DNA of 39,705 nucleotides from the NCBI GenBank assembly GCA_903865015.1, contig CAIPID010000498.1:1-39705 (forward strand), given 5' to 3'. The notes beneath the pieces were generated by a model. That model did no database searches and was not told the origin of the DNA. It saw only the letters and a list, made by a program, of their open reading frames with translations. Made by a program: the position numbers and the translations under genes. Source of the stretch: an uncultured beta proteobacterium. GTDB taxonomy: Bacteria; Pseudomonadota; Gammaproteobacteria; Burkholderiales; Burkholderiaceae_B. Position 1 is the stretch's first letter. Each line of letters opens with the position of its first letter. Positions 39,256 through 39,705 of this stretch are shown piece by piece.

Positions 39256-39576
39256 ATGGCCCGAAAATTACCGCTTGCCCATCCTGGTGTGATCCTCAGC
39301 GAAGACTGGCTAAAACCGCTAGGTTTAAGCCAATATGCACTAGCACGTGCAATCTCGGTGCCGCCAAGAAGAATCAATGAAATAGTAAAAGGCTTAAGAG
39401 GTATTACTGTTGATACAGCATTAAGACTTGCAGCGTTTTTTGGAACCGATGCCCAAAGCTGGATTAACTTGCAAACACACTACGACACAGAGCTCGCACG
39501 TGAGGCGATGTCTGAAGTGCTTTCACATATTGTTCAATATGAATCTTCGGCTGTTAGACACGTTAGTAAGAAATAA
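39256..39576 (+). CDS. higA: HigA/GraA-type antitoxin
   Basis: A 106-residue Xre-family protein. It reads HPGVILSEDWLKPLGLSQYALARAISVPPRRINEIVKG, a helix-turn-helix typical of HigA, followed by ITVDTALRLAAFFGTDAQSWINLQ. It would neutralise HigB by binding it and repress the operon through the palindromes upstream of higB. Full length for the family. Confidence 0.93.
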   Translation: MARKLPLAHPGVILSEDWLKPLGLSQYALARAISVPPRRINEIVKGLRGITVDTALRLAAFFGTDAQSWINLQTHYDTELAREAMSEVLSHIVQYESSAVRHVSKK

Positions 39577-39607
39577 CTCTTAGTATTCATTGCTCAGGCA
39601 GCTCCGA

Positions 39608-39703
39608 TTACCGCAAACTATCCGTAGCCGTTTCATTGAGCAACAACCTCACACCAAGAGAGCCATTACCCTGGCGAACAGGTGCTTTTTTTAAATAAAC
39701 CTC
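39608..39703 (-). CDS. C-terminal fragment of an unidentified gene (cut by window edge)
   Basis: On the minus strand an open frame enters from the window edge and stops at TAA 39608. It reads EVYLKKAPVRQGNGSL then GVRLLLNETATDSLR. The composition looks protein-like, but 31 residues are too few to name a family. It would be convergent with higA, 31 bp away. It could also be non-coding. Confidence 0.4.
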   Translation of the reverse strand, partial: EVYLKKAPVRQGNGSLGVRLLLNETATDSLR

Positions 39704-39705
39704 AA

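Overview
The window looks like chromosomal DNA of a betaproteobacterium in the order Burkholderiales, most likely family Alcaligenaceae (relatives of Bordetella and Advenella). The evidence is the gene order gltBD - mla - ibaG - murA, a caa3-type cytochrome oxidase cluster with the small Burkholderiales proteins (40-aa small assembly protein, DUF2970, DUF2909), PhaM, DUF3717, and two solitary periplasmic receptors of the Bug/TctC type. By eye the GC content is moderate. The genus cannot be fixed from sequence alone.

Layout. 1-13580 (minus strand) is one co-directional block: gltB and gltD (glutamate synthase), a Bug receptor, mlaF-mlaE-mlaD-mlaA-mlaC (retrograde phospholipid transport), an ABC-2 exporter pair, ibaG (BolA family) and the 5' part of murA, cut by the window edge. 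No mlaB is present where it would be expected. 13659-14429 holds REP-like palindromes and a RAYT-type transposase-like gene without its catalytic motifs. 14452-16533 has an SdiA-regulated-like beta-propeller protein divergent from rpoH, with a perfect CIRCE element upstream of rpoH. 16575-19920 has a SOS1-like cation/proton antiporter with a C-terminal cyclic-nucleotide-binding-like domain, and a convergent NUDIX hydrolase.

19982-28722 is the respiratory cluster: coxB, ctaD, small assembly protein, DUF2970, ctaE, a 17-bp perfect bidirectional terminator, DUF2909 on the opposite strand, then SURF1, a SCO-like protein, heme A synthase, heme O synthase and SCO1. ctaG (Cox11) is missing from its usual place. 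28747-36189 has DUF3717, phaM, glmU, an MFS exporter, a GT4 glycosyltransferase, an AsnC/Lrp regulator and glmS. The AsnC-glmS gap holds two perfect inverted repeats. 36405-39703 is a more variable end: an unrecognised acidic protein, a DCC-family thiol protein, a small lipoprotein, a second orphan Bug receptor, a HigBA (GraTA-like) toxin-antitoxin pair with tandem palindromic operators, and the probable tail of another gene.

How it works together. GlmS and GlmU make UDP-GlcNAc, which MurA commits to peptidoglycan. The Mla proteins keep outer-membrane lipid asymmetry. GltBD supplies glutamate for the amide-nitrogen economy that GlmS also draws on. The cox cluster contains the oxidase subunits plus most of the heme A and copper assembly factors. 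No CRISPR array, tRNA, rRNA, insertion sequence or prophage was seen. Nothing amounts to a clearly new multi-gene system. The most interesting signals are the AsnC-glmS operator region, the CIRCE-rpoH link, the catalytically degenerate RAYT with its palindromes, and the two lineage gaps (mlaB, ctaG).
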